Below are positions 33,440-45,135 of a stretch of DNA of 64,000 nt, piece by piece (the first letter of the stretch is position 1; the number at the start of each line of letters is the position of its first letter). The notes beneath the pieces are model-generated. The model did no database searches. It saw nothing but the letters and a program-made list of their open reading frames with translations, and was not told the origin of the DNA. Origin of the DNA: Epiperipatus broadwayi (lineage: Eukaryota; Onychophora; Udeonychophora; Euonychophora; Peripatidae); assembly GCA_028023455.1 (NCBI GenBank), contig JAQFVV010012546.1:2222081-2286080 (forward strand). Reading direction: 5' to 3'. Both the position numbers and the translations under genes were made by a program.

Positions 33440-35330
33440 AAAAGCAAGGTTGTTTGAGGGATTCTAAATGGCCTTCGTCAAATGTCAAAAATGAAAGAAG
33501 TAACTTCAATTTTTATTTAAACGTATACCCCTTCTTCTCCCGATAATTGTTATCATCAGCAATCAAATGTAAAATAAAAGAAGTAACTAAAATTTTTATT
33601 TAAACATAGCCCCAAAAACCCCTCTTCTCCCAATAATTGTTGTCGTAGGCAATCAAACGGTCAAATAAAAGGAACGTCAATTATTCTTTAATCATATAGA
33701 AAAAATAAAAAAAAATGCCCACTAATTGTTGTCAGCAATCAAATGTAAACCAATCAAAGTAAGACAGTAAATTATTAGTTAAACATAACCCAAATTACTA
33801 TTTGAATGTACACCAAAAAAGACCCACTCTTGTCAATTAAAATTAAAGAAATCTAGACTATTATTGTCCCATTGTCAAATGGAATATTATTTGGGAAAAC
33901 CCAAATAATTTATAAATGAAAAAAAAAAGAAAGTCAAATCGGTTTGCAATCAAATGGTAACCGATAAAAGTAACTTAAATTTTGATTTAAACATACACAC
34001 AAACAAAACAAAAAAAAACACAAAACCCTTTCTCCCAGTAATTGTTGTCGGCAATCAAATGTAAAAAATAAAAGAAACATACAATTATTCTTTAATCATA
34101 AACAAAAACACCCCTCCCACTAATTGTTGTCAGCAATCAAATGTAAAGCACTAAAAATAAGGTAAACCAATTATTTTTTAAACATAACTCAAATTACTAT
34201 TTGAACATACACCAAAAAAAGACCCGCTCTTGTCAATAAAAATAAAAGAAACCACAACAACTATTATTATCCCATTGTCAAAAATATTAGGTTTTGGGCA
34301 AACCAAAACCATAATTTATAAATGAAAAAAAAAAGGAAGAAAGTCATATCCGTTGTCAATCAAATATAACCGATAAAAGTAACTTCAATTTTGATTTAAA
34401 CATACACAAAAAAACAACCCTTTAGCTCCGATAATTTGTGTCGGCAATCAAATGTAAAATAAAAGGAAGGTAAATTAGTATTTAATCATCACCCAAAAAC
34501 ACCCACCCCCCTCACTAATTATTGTCAGCAATCAAATGTACACCACCACAAAAAGTAATGTAAACTACTATTTTTTAAACGGTTACACCCCTTCTCCCAA
34601 TAATTGTTGTCTACAATTGTACACACAAAAAAACTCCCCTCCCAATAATTAGTGTCAGCAATCAAATGTAAACCAATCAAAGTAATACCGCAACTTATTA
34701 TTTAAACGTAACCCAAATTACTATTTGAATCTACACCAAAAAAACACCCACTCTTGTCAATAAAAATTAAACAAACAACAACTATTATTGTTCCATTGTC
34801 AAAAATATTTATTTGTAGAACCAAAACCATAATTTATAAATGAAAGGAAGTCAAAATGGTCATCAATCAAATGTAAACCAATAAAAGTAAAGGTTTTAAT
34901 TTTTATTTAAACACACACACACACACACACACACGGAAAAAAAACCAACACTTCTCCCAATAATTGTTGTCGGCAATCAAATGTAAACTTATCAAAGTAA
35001 CGTAAATTATTATTTAATTGTACACAAAAAACCTCTCCCACTAATTGTTGTCGGCAGTCAAATGTAAACCTATCAAAGTAACATCAATTATTATTTAAAG
35101 ATCCATCAAAAAAACTCGTTCTCTCTTGAATTTTGTCAATCCAATTTTACAAAAACAGTAATACTATTTTAAAAAAAAAACACAAATTACTATTTGAACA
35201 CACACCAAAAAAGACCTTTTGGTAAAAAAAAAATTAAAAAAAAAAAACACCTATTATCCCATCATCAAAAATATTATTTAGGAAAAATAATTCAGAAACG
35301 AAAGAAAGTAAACTTTGTAAACAAACAAAA
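33440..35330. repeat. Degenerate tandem array inside the TIR element
   Basis: The motif AATTGTTGTCGGCAATCAAA then TGTAAAC recurs at least 13 times (near 33550, 33640, 33725, 34040, 34120, 34435, 34515, 34645, 34965, 35045 and others). The spacing is about 80-110 bp. Between motifs, TTATTTAAACATAMACCAAA- and CTCTTGTCAAT-type blocks alternate, forming a higher-order pattern. The plus strand is rich in A and C and poor in G. Confidence 0.75.
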
Positions 35331-35459
35331 AAAAAGTCAATATTAATAGAGAATTGCTAGCCCAGGAATGTTATATTAATGTGTTTTTGGTTAGAAATTG
35401 CGCCTCTAGTGGCTGACACGAAGGATCAGATGAGAACGAATAATTTCATTAAAGATATT

Positions 35460-37690
35460 GAAGTAAATTTTGATAGATTGTATAAAAAATGGAAAAAAAA
35501 ACATAAAAACAATGATGTAGGGATATTTTTTTTTGGTTAGACTTTCATGATAATGATATCTAAATTATCAAAATGAGCTTTTATTAAAATAGAATACTAA
35601 AAGTGAAATCAATGAGTCAGTAATGGCAAAATGATTTAATAATAAAGAGTTTACTGTTTTATATATTGATTTCAGAGAGAGAGAGAGAGGAGAGAGAGAA
35701 TGTTTAATATTGCTAACAGGATCTCTGGACATGTGGATTATGCATAGACACTTTTGACTTCATCAAAAAAGAAACCATTTTGCATCAAATGACCTACAAA
35801 TAAATATACAGTAAAAATATTTATAAGCCAATAGCATGTAAAAGTGAAAAATATTATAATAAAACGAAAAATAAATATATAAAAAAGAATAAATTACCAA
35901 TAAATATCTATTCAAATAACATGGAAGGTAATAAAAATTAAATTATAAAGGAATTATTTTATCCTGCAGCATACCATAAAACATAATCAGATTAATAAAT
36001 AATAAGAAAAAATTGTTGCAGACAATCATATATAGAGAATGGAGATATAGTATAAGTTTAATCAAAAACAATTCCTATATAATATACCTAAGCAAAGAAC
36101 ATGTCTGATGCACAAAATCAATTAGAACATAAAATACTTCTATAATACAAACAGTAATTTTAACAATATAAAGCTATCTTTGTATGCAGAACAAAATGAA
36201 AAGAAAGATAATAAAACATTTAAATCAGAAAGAGCAGCAAATAAATGAACAATAAAAACTTTAATATAATGATAAACAAGAATGTGTCACGTGACTTTTT
36301 TTTACACTTTATTAATAACAATGTTAAATCAAACTTTAATCTAATAGTTAAACTGATTAAATCAACACAAATATTAACAAAATACGATTCTCTAAAAGCA
36401 TTAAATGTGACAATAATAATATAAACTGTAATATATAATAGAGCAATTAAATGAAAAGATATAGCTGTATACTTATTTTTTAGATACAAGTCATAGAATT
36501 AAATTTGTGAAAAATGTTTCAAATACTAAAACACATTAAAAATTACAAAGACCAAAATTGACATGAAACTATGAAGAAAAATATAAACAAATGTATAAAC
36601 ATGAATGGTGGAAATAAATCGTTGTTAGATTATTGGAATCTTTAAAGTGTAATTAAAATATTTTTAGAAAATTTGTTTTGTAAACTAAAATTTGGATAAT
36701 AATTTGGTATTTACTTATTAATCTTTTATATATATCTGTATATATTATTTTTAAATTTGGGAATGTATTTAATTTAAAAGATGCCCACTAGATGGGGGTG
36801 CTAAATTAATTTGTCAAGTGCATTATGCATTAGTAGAGGGATGTTAGATTACTTAGAAAAGTACAAAGAAAAGTAAAAAAAAAACATGCATTAGATGCAG
36901 ATGTATGGACAGCAAAGGAGGCAATTCAAGGAGAAATGAGATGGGAAGTTTCTATATGAGCGATGTAAAAAGCAAAATAAAAATGTTTGGTGGATTGCAA
37001 TTTATGGATAATAAGAGAATAACCAAAATAGTATTTAATTAGGTGATGAGTAAAGACAGGCAATAAGATGTGTGAGAAAGAAAGTACAGTATACAGAAGA
37101 TTTGGATAAATACTTTATATCAATCTACTAATATGAAAGATGAAATGATTGTGTTAGGAGAATTGTTGAGTGTTATAATGCCAAGGGATGGATAGAAAAA
37201 CAGATACATTAATAAAAATTGGGAGTTGAAAAACTAGTATGGAGTGTAAAAAATGATTAAATGTACAAAGTAACCAAATATTGGGTGGGAGTTAATTTAC
37301 GATAAAAGCTAGGAAAATAGTTTATCATTAGCAACAAGGAAATATATACATAAATGGAGAAATGTGGGTGATTTAGTCTGCAAGTTATGTAAAGAAGGCA
37401 TGGAAAATATTAGGCATCTTTTAATTGAATAAATATAAACAAAGTGATTATGCAGGAAGTGAGTTTTTGGTTTTTATGCTGGGTTTGGAAAAAGATAAGG
37501 GGGGTTTAGATATAAAAGTCATAGAGTGGACAAAGATAATGTTGTGGAAATGGTATGGAGCAGGATAGAGAAGAATGTGAGAAAAACATAAAATGGGAAA
37601 TGGAAAGTGGAGGTAACTAACAGGTTTCTTTGGGCATAGTGCTGAGAGATTCCTGACTCTGAGAAAAGAGAAGCCATAGTGCATTCGCAT
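35460..37690 (+). pseudogene. Degraded non-LTR retrotransposon (LINE) with RT traces
   Basis: At 35650 the frame reads FTVLYIDF, the RT motif A context of LINEs, interrupted by a (GA)n tract. About 75 bp later TFDFIKKETILHQM continues the same motif (YIDF...AFD-type). Near 36888 HALDADVWTAKEAIQGEMRW resembles the region before the knuckle. At 37330-37433 SLATRKYIHKWRNVGDLVCK then LCKEGMENIRHLLIE ends in a stop, so the knuckle is C-X2-C-X8-H and the last C is lost. Its 3' tail (37480-37680) matches 61.85-62.01 kb. Numerous stops and frameshifts make it a dead copy. The middle (35800-36800) is assigned only by position. Confidence 0.6.
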
Positions 37691-37699
37691 GTATTTGTA

Positions 37700-38310
37700 A
37701 AAAAAGTATATCTTGATAAGGTTTTTAAGAAAAATGAATACTTGGTTTAAAAAAATGAAAACCTGGTTTAATATTTTAAATAAATTTGATTTTTTAAAAT
37801 TTCAATTTTAAGATTATTATTTTAAACTGTAATATCTATGTGTATGAAAATTTGAAATAAACCATTGAAATGCAGCATGTTTTTAAATATAAAATAATAT
37901 CACTTTATTGACCTTAATTTATATAATTTTTAAAAAAAATCGGAAAGATAAAAAATAAATTTATGTTTTTTCTTTCCTTTGTCATATTCAAAAGTCAAAT
38001 TAATTAAAGCTTTTTTTAATTAATATGTTTCTGCTAGATAATTATTCTACAATCTATTTAAAACACGTAAAAGATTTAATCTATACTTTTTTCGTTTACT
38101 TTTGTTCATTTTGTTAATTATTTTAATTATATATTAATTTTATTGAAGAGAAAAAAGCATGCTATTTGCTAATTAAATTCAGATTTAAATAAATAAAAAT
38201 GATCTTCTATATAATAATTCAAGATCATTAATTTGTGGTATTAATTTTTATTTCAATCTAAGATTGTGTTACAATTTATATGTTTTTATTTTTTATATAT
38301 GGATGTAGTA
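37700..38310. other. AT-rich sequence, no gene seen
   Basis: Nothing recognisable between the LINE tail and the RTE tail. Confidence 0.5.
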
Positions 38311-38317
38311 AAGAATT

Positions 38318-38866
38318 CATCATCATCAACCATTATCAATCCACTGCAGGATGAAGGTCTTTCCAAGTTCAGTCCATCTTTTCCTATCTTTAGCTTTTCT
38401 TCTCCACATCACCCCTGCACACTTTCTTATTTCATCCATTCATCTCACATGTGGTCGCTTTTTGGGTCTTTTACAATCTTTTGGTATCCAGTTTAAAATT
38501 TCAATTGTCCATCTATTATCATCTCTTCTAACAATATGTCCAGCCCAACTCCACTTCAGTCTTTTAATTTTTTCAATGAGGTCAGTAATACCTGTTTATT
38601 CTCTTACCCATACATTGCGCTTTTGATCCCTTCTTGTTACTCCCAACATGCATCTCTCCATACTTCTTTGAATGGTCTGAAGCCTCTATATTGCTCTTCT
38701 ATTAAGTGTCCAAGTCTCAGATCCATAAGTAAGAACTGGCAACACACATTTATTAAAAACCTTCCTTTTCAAACACATAGGCATATTTCTTTTTAGTATC
38801 AAGTTATTTCTACCAAAAGCCCTCCAAACAAGTTTAATTCTATAATTAATTTCATCCATTACCACT
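38318..38866 (-). pseudogene. RTE-like LINE 3' fragment, copy 2
   Basis: Reverse complement of the 51.9-52.39-kb sequence. On the plus strand it starts CATCATCATCAACCATTATC and CCACTGCAGGATGAAGGTCT, and ends in AATTCTATAATTAATTTCAT. On the minus strand it encodes INYRIKLVW, RRAIXRLQTIQRSMERCMLG-like and WAGHIVRRDDN pieces. Open frames on the plus strand here (38266-38796) are antisense shadows. The element is truncated at nearly the same 5' point as copy 1 (about 29285), a common sign of a short RTE subfamily or shared breakpoint. Nonfunctional. Confidence 0.8.
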
Positions 38867-38892
38867 TTACATTCATATAAACAATTTAAAAT

Positions 38893-39180
38893 GTTTTCTT
38901 TAAGGTTTGTGAGGATGATGTTTTAGTTGTATTTATTGTTTGGACTATTTCCATAATCTAATATGAGTATTGAATGTCTTTAGGAAATTTAACTTTATTT
39001 AATTATTCCAAACACATTCAGCTGTTAGTAATAGCACATCAAACAGATTAGTACATGCCCAATGTTTCTAGAGGTGTTATTCTACCCTCTTTTTCAGTTG
39101 TTTCTGGCCTGATCAGTGATAGTAATAGTATAGTAATCAAACATGGACTCTTATATTCTTGAGTATTGAATTTTAAGGTA
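38893..39180 (-). mobile_element. tRNA-derived SINE S1, left arm of inverted dimer 2
   Basis: On the minus strand: AATACTCAAGAATATAAGAG, a diverged B-box region, AGCTGAATGTGTTTGGAATA, ACATTCAATACTCATATTAG and AACCTTAAAGAAAAC. It is truncated inside the head at the same place as the left arm at 5.45-5.73 kb (plus-strand TTTTAAGGTAAT). Confidence 0.8.
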
Positions 39181-39410
39181 ATGCTGGCTCAGTTGGTTAG
39201 AACATTATCTTAAAATTGAATACTCAAGCGGGTCCAAGTTCAATTACCATGCTAGTACTGTCACTGGTCAGTCCAGCAACACCTGAAGAAGAGGGGAGAA
39301 TAATACCTCATGAAACATTTGCATATATTAAAATGTTTGATGTTCTGTTACTATCAATTGAATGCATTTGGAATATTCATAAAACAAATGTGTTCCACCT
39401 GCAAAATTAG
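39181..39410 (+). mobile_element. tRNA-derived SINE S1, right arm of inverted dimer 2
   Basis: A-box-like GGCTCAGTTGGTTAGAAC (very close to canonical tRNA D-arms), B-box-like CCAAGTTCAATTACC, then CTAGTACTGTCACTGGTCAG and AATGCATTTGGAATATTCAT. The 3' part beyond about 39410 is lost or diverged. Confidence 0.8.
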
Positions 39411-39508
39411 ATGTCCTTCTACTATACTTGTACTTGAAATAAAATCATTATGATCAATTGAGCCAAAGACTCAAATTATCTGAATAAAACATGAGAACTA
39501 TCAACCTA

Positions 39509-39618
39509 GTTTGTCAAGCATTGGTGGTTGAGAGGTCAGTGACAGTTGCTTTACAAGCAGTTGTTCCAGGATAGCGGGTTTGCTTCCCAGCTGATGCTAT
39601 GACACATGAGAAAAAAAA
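39509..39618 (+). mobile_element. Short tRNA-SINE S2, copy 4
   Basis: TGGTGGTTGAGAGGTCAG, hairpin TTGCTTTACAAGCAG, GCGGGTTTGCTTCCC, ending GCTATGACACATGAG plus A tail. A 13-bp perfect target duplication AACTATCAACCTA flanks it (39496-39508, 39619-39631). Confidence 0.9.
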
Positions 39619-39639
39619 AACTATCAACCTAATTGTTAT

Positions 39640-40610
39640 TTAAATAGTGAGAAAGCATATTATTTGACCATCAATATATTTTAATCTGTTAAATCAAATT
39701 GTAAGTTGTTTAGATATTAAATGTCATTCAGATCAAGAGTTTTCATGTATTGACTAGTTGTTTTAAATCTGCCCTATATGATGGTAGTGATTTAACTTGA
39801 AATGTTTTTACAGTAAAATAAAAATCTATATTTTTTTAGAAATACGGCTTAGAATATTGTAACTCACATTTTATTAGGAGTGTATTATAAATCATTTTGA
39901 TTTATATATCATTTTACTTCAATAAAAAATTCAAACAAAAGAGTTATTATAGGTTAATGAGAAAACTTATTTACCCTTAGGTAACATCACCTAGTAGTAA
40001 TTGATAAGTTTTTTTAGCAACATCAAAAGCTAAAAAAAGATGTTATCTTTGATTATATGAATATAATCTCATGTCTATTCATTATTATAATAACAATCCT
40101 TTAAAAGGAAATTTTTTTAAATAAGTTTGGTGTGGCTAAATACGAGTTTTGAGGTGTAGAAAAGAATTCAGTATATCTTTGCTATATTTGTCAAACTAAC
40201 GAGATATTTCATTATAAAATTACAACTACTTTGAATAATTAGTTCAATTTTGCACTGTTATTTTGCCATACATATAAGTGAAAGCATAATCCCTTTTAAT
40301 AAAATATACTCAAAAAATGTTTATGGGTATTTGATGATATTGAAAATATAATAACATGATCAAAAATATCAATCGGCTTGATGGATTTGATAATATTGGA
40401 TTTATCATAGTGAAAAACATTTTTATTTGATGGAATTAGTGAAGTGAATGAAGAATAACAAATTCCCTGAAAAATATTTTATTGTTGAGCTTTAGCTTGG
40501 TATTCAAGTGGGTCAGAAATTTAAACAATATGTCCAAGTGTTATTTAAATATTTAAAAAGCTTATCACATGATTTGAGAGTGTAAAATAAATTTCAAATC
40601 AAACGTTAAC
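39640..40610. other. AT-rich sequence, no gene seen
   Basis: No coding similarity or repeat boundary is recognised. Confidence 0.5.
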
Positions 40611-40614
40611 ACAT

Positions 40615-40880
40615 TTAAACAAATCCACTTTTCTTTTTATTTTTCAATGCTTATTTTAGTAAATTAAAATTAATCCATCTGACAGTTTTGATTGAACAGA
40701 AATCTTCCCCAGAGCTTTTTCGTACTATTCGGCTCTTTCAGTGGAAATTGGAAAAACTGACTAATAAGATGTTCTGAGGAAGATTTATGGGAAATCAAAA
40801 CAGTTAGATGGATTAAATTAAATTTAATAAAATAAGCATTAAAAGGGTAAAAAGAAAGGTAAATTTGTTTGATTTTCTTA
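40615..40880. mobile_element. Palindrome of PLE-type tails
   Basis: AATGCTTATTTTAGTAAATT / AATTTAATAAAATAAGCATT and TCCATCTGACAGTTTTGATT / AATCAAAACAGTTAGATGGA are inverted. Each arm holds the hammerhead-like block (right arm 40772-40806: CTGAGGAAG, ATTT...AAAT, CAAAAC). There is no PLE coding sequence here, so assignment rests on the tail motif. Confidence 0.6.
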
Positions 40881-41092
40881 TAATTTTATCAATGCATAAA
40901 AAAGATAAGTTGATAATATACTTTATGAAGTAGATAAAATATATATTAGGCTTTCTAACTACTTATAAAACTACCTAGGACAATAGTTTTGATGGATTAA
41001 ACAATAAACTCAAAGTTACTCTGAAGAATTTTTTATTGATAGAATATGAATATGGACAGAATAAAATAAGGAGTTCCAATTAGACAAGTTAT

Positions 41093-42679
41093 TAACCTTT
41101 CCAGACTGCAGCCTAATGTCTCTTACTTTTTAGCATTTTCTGACATTTTCTTTGTCTCGCACATCATTGTAAAATATATGATAAAATGTTTATCACTGAT
41201 CAGAAAATAATAAATTTGATTTTATTTGATAGATATTTTTGTTCATTACTGAAATAGATTTTAAATGTTCACATTTTGTTTCTGTATATATTAACCTTTT
41301 AACCGCTAATTATATTATTGGTTGTGTCAGCTAAAAATCAAAGCTTTTAATTGGCCAGCTCACAAACTGAAGACAAGTCAATTGTCAAAATATTTTCACC
41401 TTTAATATCATATTGACTTTATATTCATTTACAAAAAGTATATTAATAAATTGTCAGGTTATAAAAGTGAATGAAAGTTCTTTCAAAAATAAATTGCTAT
41501 TTATTTATTATAAAATATTCAATTTCGGCAAAATAAAAGCCAACATATAAACAAAAAGTTTGTGACGTAAATGCTTTTTACATTATAGAAAAGTAAATAT
41601 TTCTTTTTGCTAAATCTTAAATATTTTTACTAAAATCTTCAATATTTTTCGAAAATAATTTTGTTTTTTTAGTATACCCTGTGAAAATGATTTTAATTTC
41701 CCAGAATATACTTTTTTTAAACCTTAAATCACATTCGAAATGAAAATCTCAGCGTTTTTCTTTATTTTCTTTGATCAGGTGGTTTCTTTGTTCTTTCCAG
41801 CCAATCAGAATGTCTTTGTCAGCTGAGAGCTGGCTAAGAGCCAATCACTGACAAGCTTCTTTCTTTGTTTAGCTTTAAATGCGGTTTTTTGATTTTTTAC
41901 TTGTAAAATAATTCGGAAGAGGGTGCCATCTTACAGAACTTTTAAAAACCTAATCAATAACTGTCAAACGAATATCCTAGCATTAAAAATAACGGAATTA
42001 GAGTGACATCAACTGTTGACGAGAGGCCTCGTAAGAGGCGGGAAAAGGGTTAAAAAAATGAGATTGCAATCAAAACAAAGATATCACACGTCATTGTTTC
42101 TAGAAAGATTATTTTTACTTTATAAAATCGATGAAATATTTTTTATTTTGAATTATTTTAAAAAATGTGAATGAATATTTATTTATTTCTCTTATATATA
42201 ATGAATTGTGCTTTAAAAGTTTAAAATTTTTGAATATTTATTGCAAAATTACTATATTTTCTTTACTCGTAAATATAAAGTAGATTGTCTTCTAATTTGC
42301 TTCAGGCCATATTTACATTAGCTGTTAATATAATGTTATATTTTTGAAAATAAAGTATTTCAAGTCAAAATAAGTTATTAATAATTTATATTTTTTGATA
42401 TTTAATAAATATAGTGTAAATTATTTTTAAAAAAAAATCTAAAACTCTAGTAAATTCGCAAATAAACACATTTTTGCATCATTGGAAACTTCAATGTCAT
42501 AAAACACTGAACATTTTATAGCCTTGTGAACAGACAATGGCAGACCATGTCAGGGAGGGGTTTATGTCTATTGTTAGAGCAGGAATTTTGAGTTTTATGC
42601 TTTTTTCATGCACTTTTTGGCAAAAAAAATTTATTGGTCAAAACATGAAATAATTCACCTGGAAGGACCAGAGGGTTAA
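41093..42679 (+). repeat. Dispersed repeat B, copy 2
   Basis: Colinear with 10405-11400, interrupted by a 763-bp insertion. Its limits TTAACCTTTCCAG (41093) and CAGAGGGTTAA (42679) are inverted and start at TTAA, so the parent may itself be a piggyBac-like element. The 10-kb copy does not preserve these ends, so this is tentative. Confidence 0.6.
41291..42053 (+). mobile_element. piggyBac-like MITE, copy 1, with TTAA target duplication
   Basis: The element runs TTAACCTTTTAACCGC to GGCGGGAAAAGGGTTAA, giving short inverted ends CC(C)TTTT and AAAAGGG beside TTAA. The uninterrupted copy at about 10555-10565 reads ATATTAAAAAAATGA with one TTAA where this locus has ATATTAACC...GGGTTAAAAAAATGA. That is a TTAA duplication, diagnostic of piggyBac-type insertion. 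No transposase frame is present. An inverted relative lies at 46102-46800. Confidence 0.85.
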
Positions 42680-42689
42680 ATTTGCTCAG

Positions 42690-44345
42690 AAAAAAAACTT
42701 AAACTTATAAAAGTTTGTAGGGCAGTATTAAAAATTAAAAAATAATAAATAATGTATGTGTATAAACATGTATTTCAGGGATTGACTTTTATGATGATTG
42801 CAAAATTCTTATTTAATTTTATTTTATGCAGGCGATATTTATTTACAAGGCTTCATAATAATGATGAATGAATTATATATCTAAAGCAATGTTTTTTTAT
42901 ATAGGTGAAAAAATATATAAAATTAAAATACATAAGTTTAAAAATGAAGCATAATAATAAACATGAAGTTTTTACATTAAGATATTCTATGTCATTGTTG
43001 TTTTGTCATGGAAAGTATTATCAAAACATGTTTTTATGTGTAAAGCCAATCAAATAGCATGCAACTTTTAAGGCATAATATAAAATGCACCTTATACGTA
43101 ATTTAACATTTAAAAAATAATAATTACTAAACTGTTAAACTTAATTTTTTGTAATATTAAGAAATTTCTAATAAGAAACAAAATATGTGTTTTTTAAGTA
43201 TTCATACATTTTACTTTTATTGATTTCAATGTTACATAACATTAAGTCTCATTAGGGTTATATTTTTAAGCTGAAATGATTTTAAGACATTATTTATTAT
43301 ATATATTTTATTTTAATGTTATTTTTTTAAAAAAAAAAAAATCATCCAGTTGTTTCTATTTTCTTTCATTTTTTTTTTTTTTTTAAAGTACTGCATTATC
43401 ATGTATTTTCAACAATTTAAGAATTTGTTTTAGTTATATAAAACTTAAAAATAACTAATATTTTTTATTGTATTATTATACATTTTTTAGACATTTTTAA
43501 AGTCCTATTAATTATTAATACTAACTTTTTTTCGTTTAATAATGAATTTTTTATAACTTTATATATATCCTTATATATATATTTTAAATGTCAAATATAT
43601 TTATTTTTAAAAAATATGTGCAAATACATAAAATAAATAAGATATTTATTTCATATAGCGCGATGTTTATTTTTTTAAAACTGTATAGTTATCAGCATTA
43701 AGCTAATGCACATGCGCAATAAATTAAATTTATAATTGTATAAATAGTTGTTTGGAAATCAGGTGATATATGAATGCCAAAGTGGCAGATTGAACACAAA
43801 AATTACATTCAATTGGCCCAACTAAACTTTTTTTTTAGTCTAATTATATCAATCTAAGCATCATTAGAATTTGAGTTTGCACTTCAATATTAGCTAATAT
43901 ACAAAGATATATATATATATATATAGTTTTGGTGTTTTAAGTATATATGCAAGTTCACTTCTTTTAACTTTCATTAGTTTATTAATATATATTATAAATA
44001 AAATGTCCGTTAATTAAAAACTACTGTAATAACAGTTTAATAAACATAATGGTAATTAACTATTATAGACAGTCTTTCAATCAGTAGGAATACTTTAGTA
44101 ATTTCTTATCTTCATCAATTGCCGATTAATGACAGTTGTGCGTGTATTTAAATTATATACATATATAAATAAAAGCTGCTAATTAACTTTGCTCTTAAGA
44201 AACCATGGCGAAATCAAAAGAAAGATAAGTATATAAAATTTGTAAAGACTATTGCATTTGCCAAAATGTTACAATTGGTTGGTTATAGGATTACCTTAAA
44301 TCCAATATTCTCAAATATTTAAATAAAAGTATAGTACAAGGTTCA
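42690..44345. other. AT-rich sequence, no gene seen
   Basis: Low-complexity A+T DNA with a TA tract at about 43908-43926. No feature is recognised. Confidence 0.5.
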
Positions 44346-44349
44346 AATC

Positions 44350-44585
44350 TCCTCAAATATTCCCAAATCTAAATGTATACGTTCAATACCCAAACTAGTA
44401 CTATCATTTGTCAGGCCAAAAATATGTATGGAAGAGAAAATGCCACTCAAAATAACATGTATACTATTATTAACTTTGTATACTGTTATTAATACTTAAA
44501 TATATTTGGATAGTTTAAATAAAGTGAGAATGTTTCTAAAGACATTCAATATTTAATTCTAGACGATAGAAATAGTCCAAAATAT
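44350..44585 (+). mobile_element. tRNA-derived SINE S1, single diverged copy
   Basis: CAAACTAGTACTATCATTTG, CAGGCC, TATTATTAACTTTG, ATATTTGGATAGTTTAAATA, CATTCAATATTTAATTCTAG and GAAATAGTCCAA follow the S1 body in order. The head is poorly preserved. No inverted partner lies next to it. Confidence 0.7.
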
Positions 44586-44589
44586 AATT

Positions 44590-45120
44590 GGCTCACATCT
44601 ATATACAGTTATTCCAAATAGTTTTAATAATTGATCAAATTGTTAGAGTTTTTTTTTTTTTTAAAAAACATATTACTACATATTTGATAGCATTTGTATG
44701 TTTATTATTACTGATGTATATTTGCATTCAAAATGATAATTTGCTGTGGTTCAATTCATTTATTTGTAATAATGATGATGATGAGGAATCAAAAGTCATT
44801 TAAATTGAATTTGTTTTTTAATATTATATTTTTTCTCTTATTACATTTGATAGATTACAGTTAGTATAATTATAATTAATTTAATATTTTGGAAAATTTA
44901 TATATATTGATAGTATAACTATAAAAATTCTCATTATAACAGTTGGATACCAGTTGAGAGTTATCTTGTCAAGAATTAGTTTTAAAATAGTATAAAAATT
45001 CCAAACTGGATCGCTGAAAAAATAATTATTCAAATATTTTTGGTATTGTGTTAATGAAGTGTTTAAAATTACAGCTTCATAATTATATCTTTAAAATCAT
45101 AAGCAATAAAACGTTATAAT
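44590..45120. other. AT-rich sequence, no gene seen
   Basis: A 71-codon open frame (44588-44803) shows only AT-driven composition. Nothing else is seen. Confidence 0.5.
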
Positions 45121-45135
45121 GATATATATATATAT

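Larger units (their letters stand above)
32697..35437. mobile_element. 2.7-kb element with ~38-bp terminal inverted repeats
   Basis: The left end GTTGTCATCTGATCCTTTGT then GTCAGCCGCTAGAGGCGC is mirrored at the right end (GCGCCTCTAGTGGCTGACAC then GAAGGATCAGATGAGAAC). There are four mismatches or fewer over 38 bp. The interior has a short tandem array, a unique ~450-bp part and a ~1.9-kb degenerate array, but no frame longer than about 60 codons. A target duplication is not evident. It behaves like a non-autonomous DNA transposon with an array-type core; superfamily unknown. Confidence 0.7.

Noticed and set aside
33440-35330. CRISPR array
   Set aside because: Repeat units are degenerate, spacers are themselves repeated, and the array lies inside a TIR element in a eukaryotic genome.
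37448-37690. 80-codon minus-strand frame as a gene
   Set aside because: It is antisense to the 3' tail of a LINE that also occurs at 61.85-62.01 kb.
38266-38796. Three overlapping plus-strand frames at the RTE copy
   Set aside because: They are antisense to the RTE fragment, and the same antisense frames appear at 29.6 and 52.2 kb.
40630-40860. Attachment-site or origin-like palindrome
   Set aside because: The arms carry the PLE tail motif seen elsewhere, so a transposon origin explains it.
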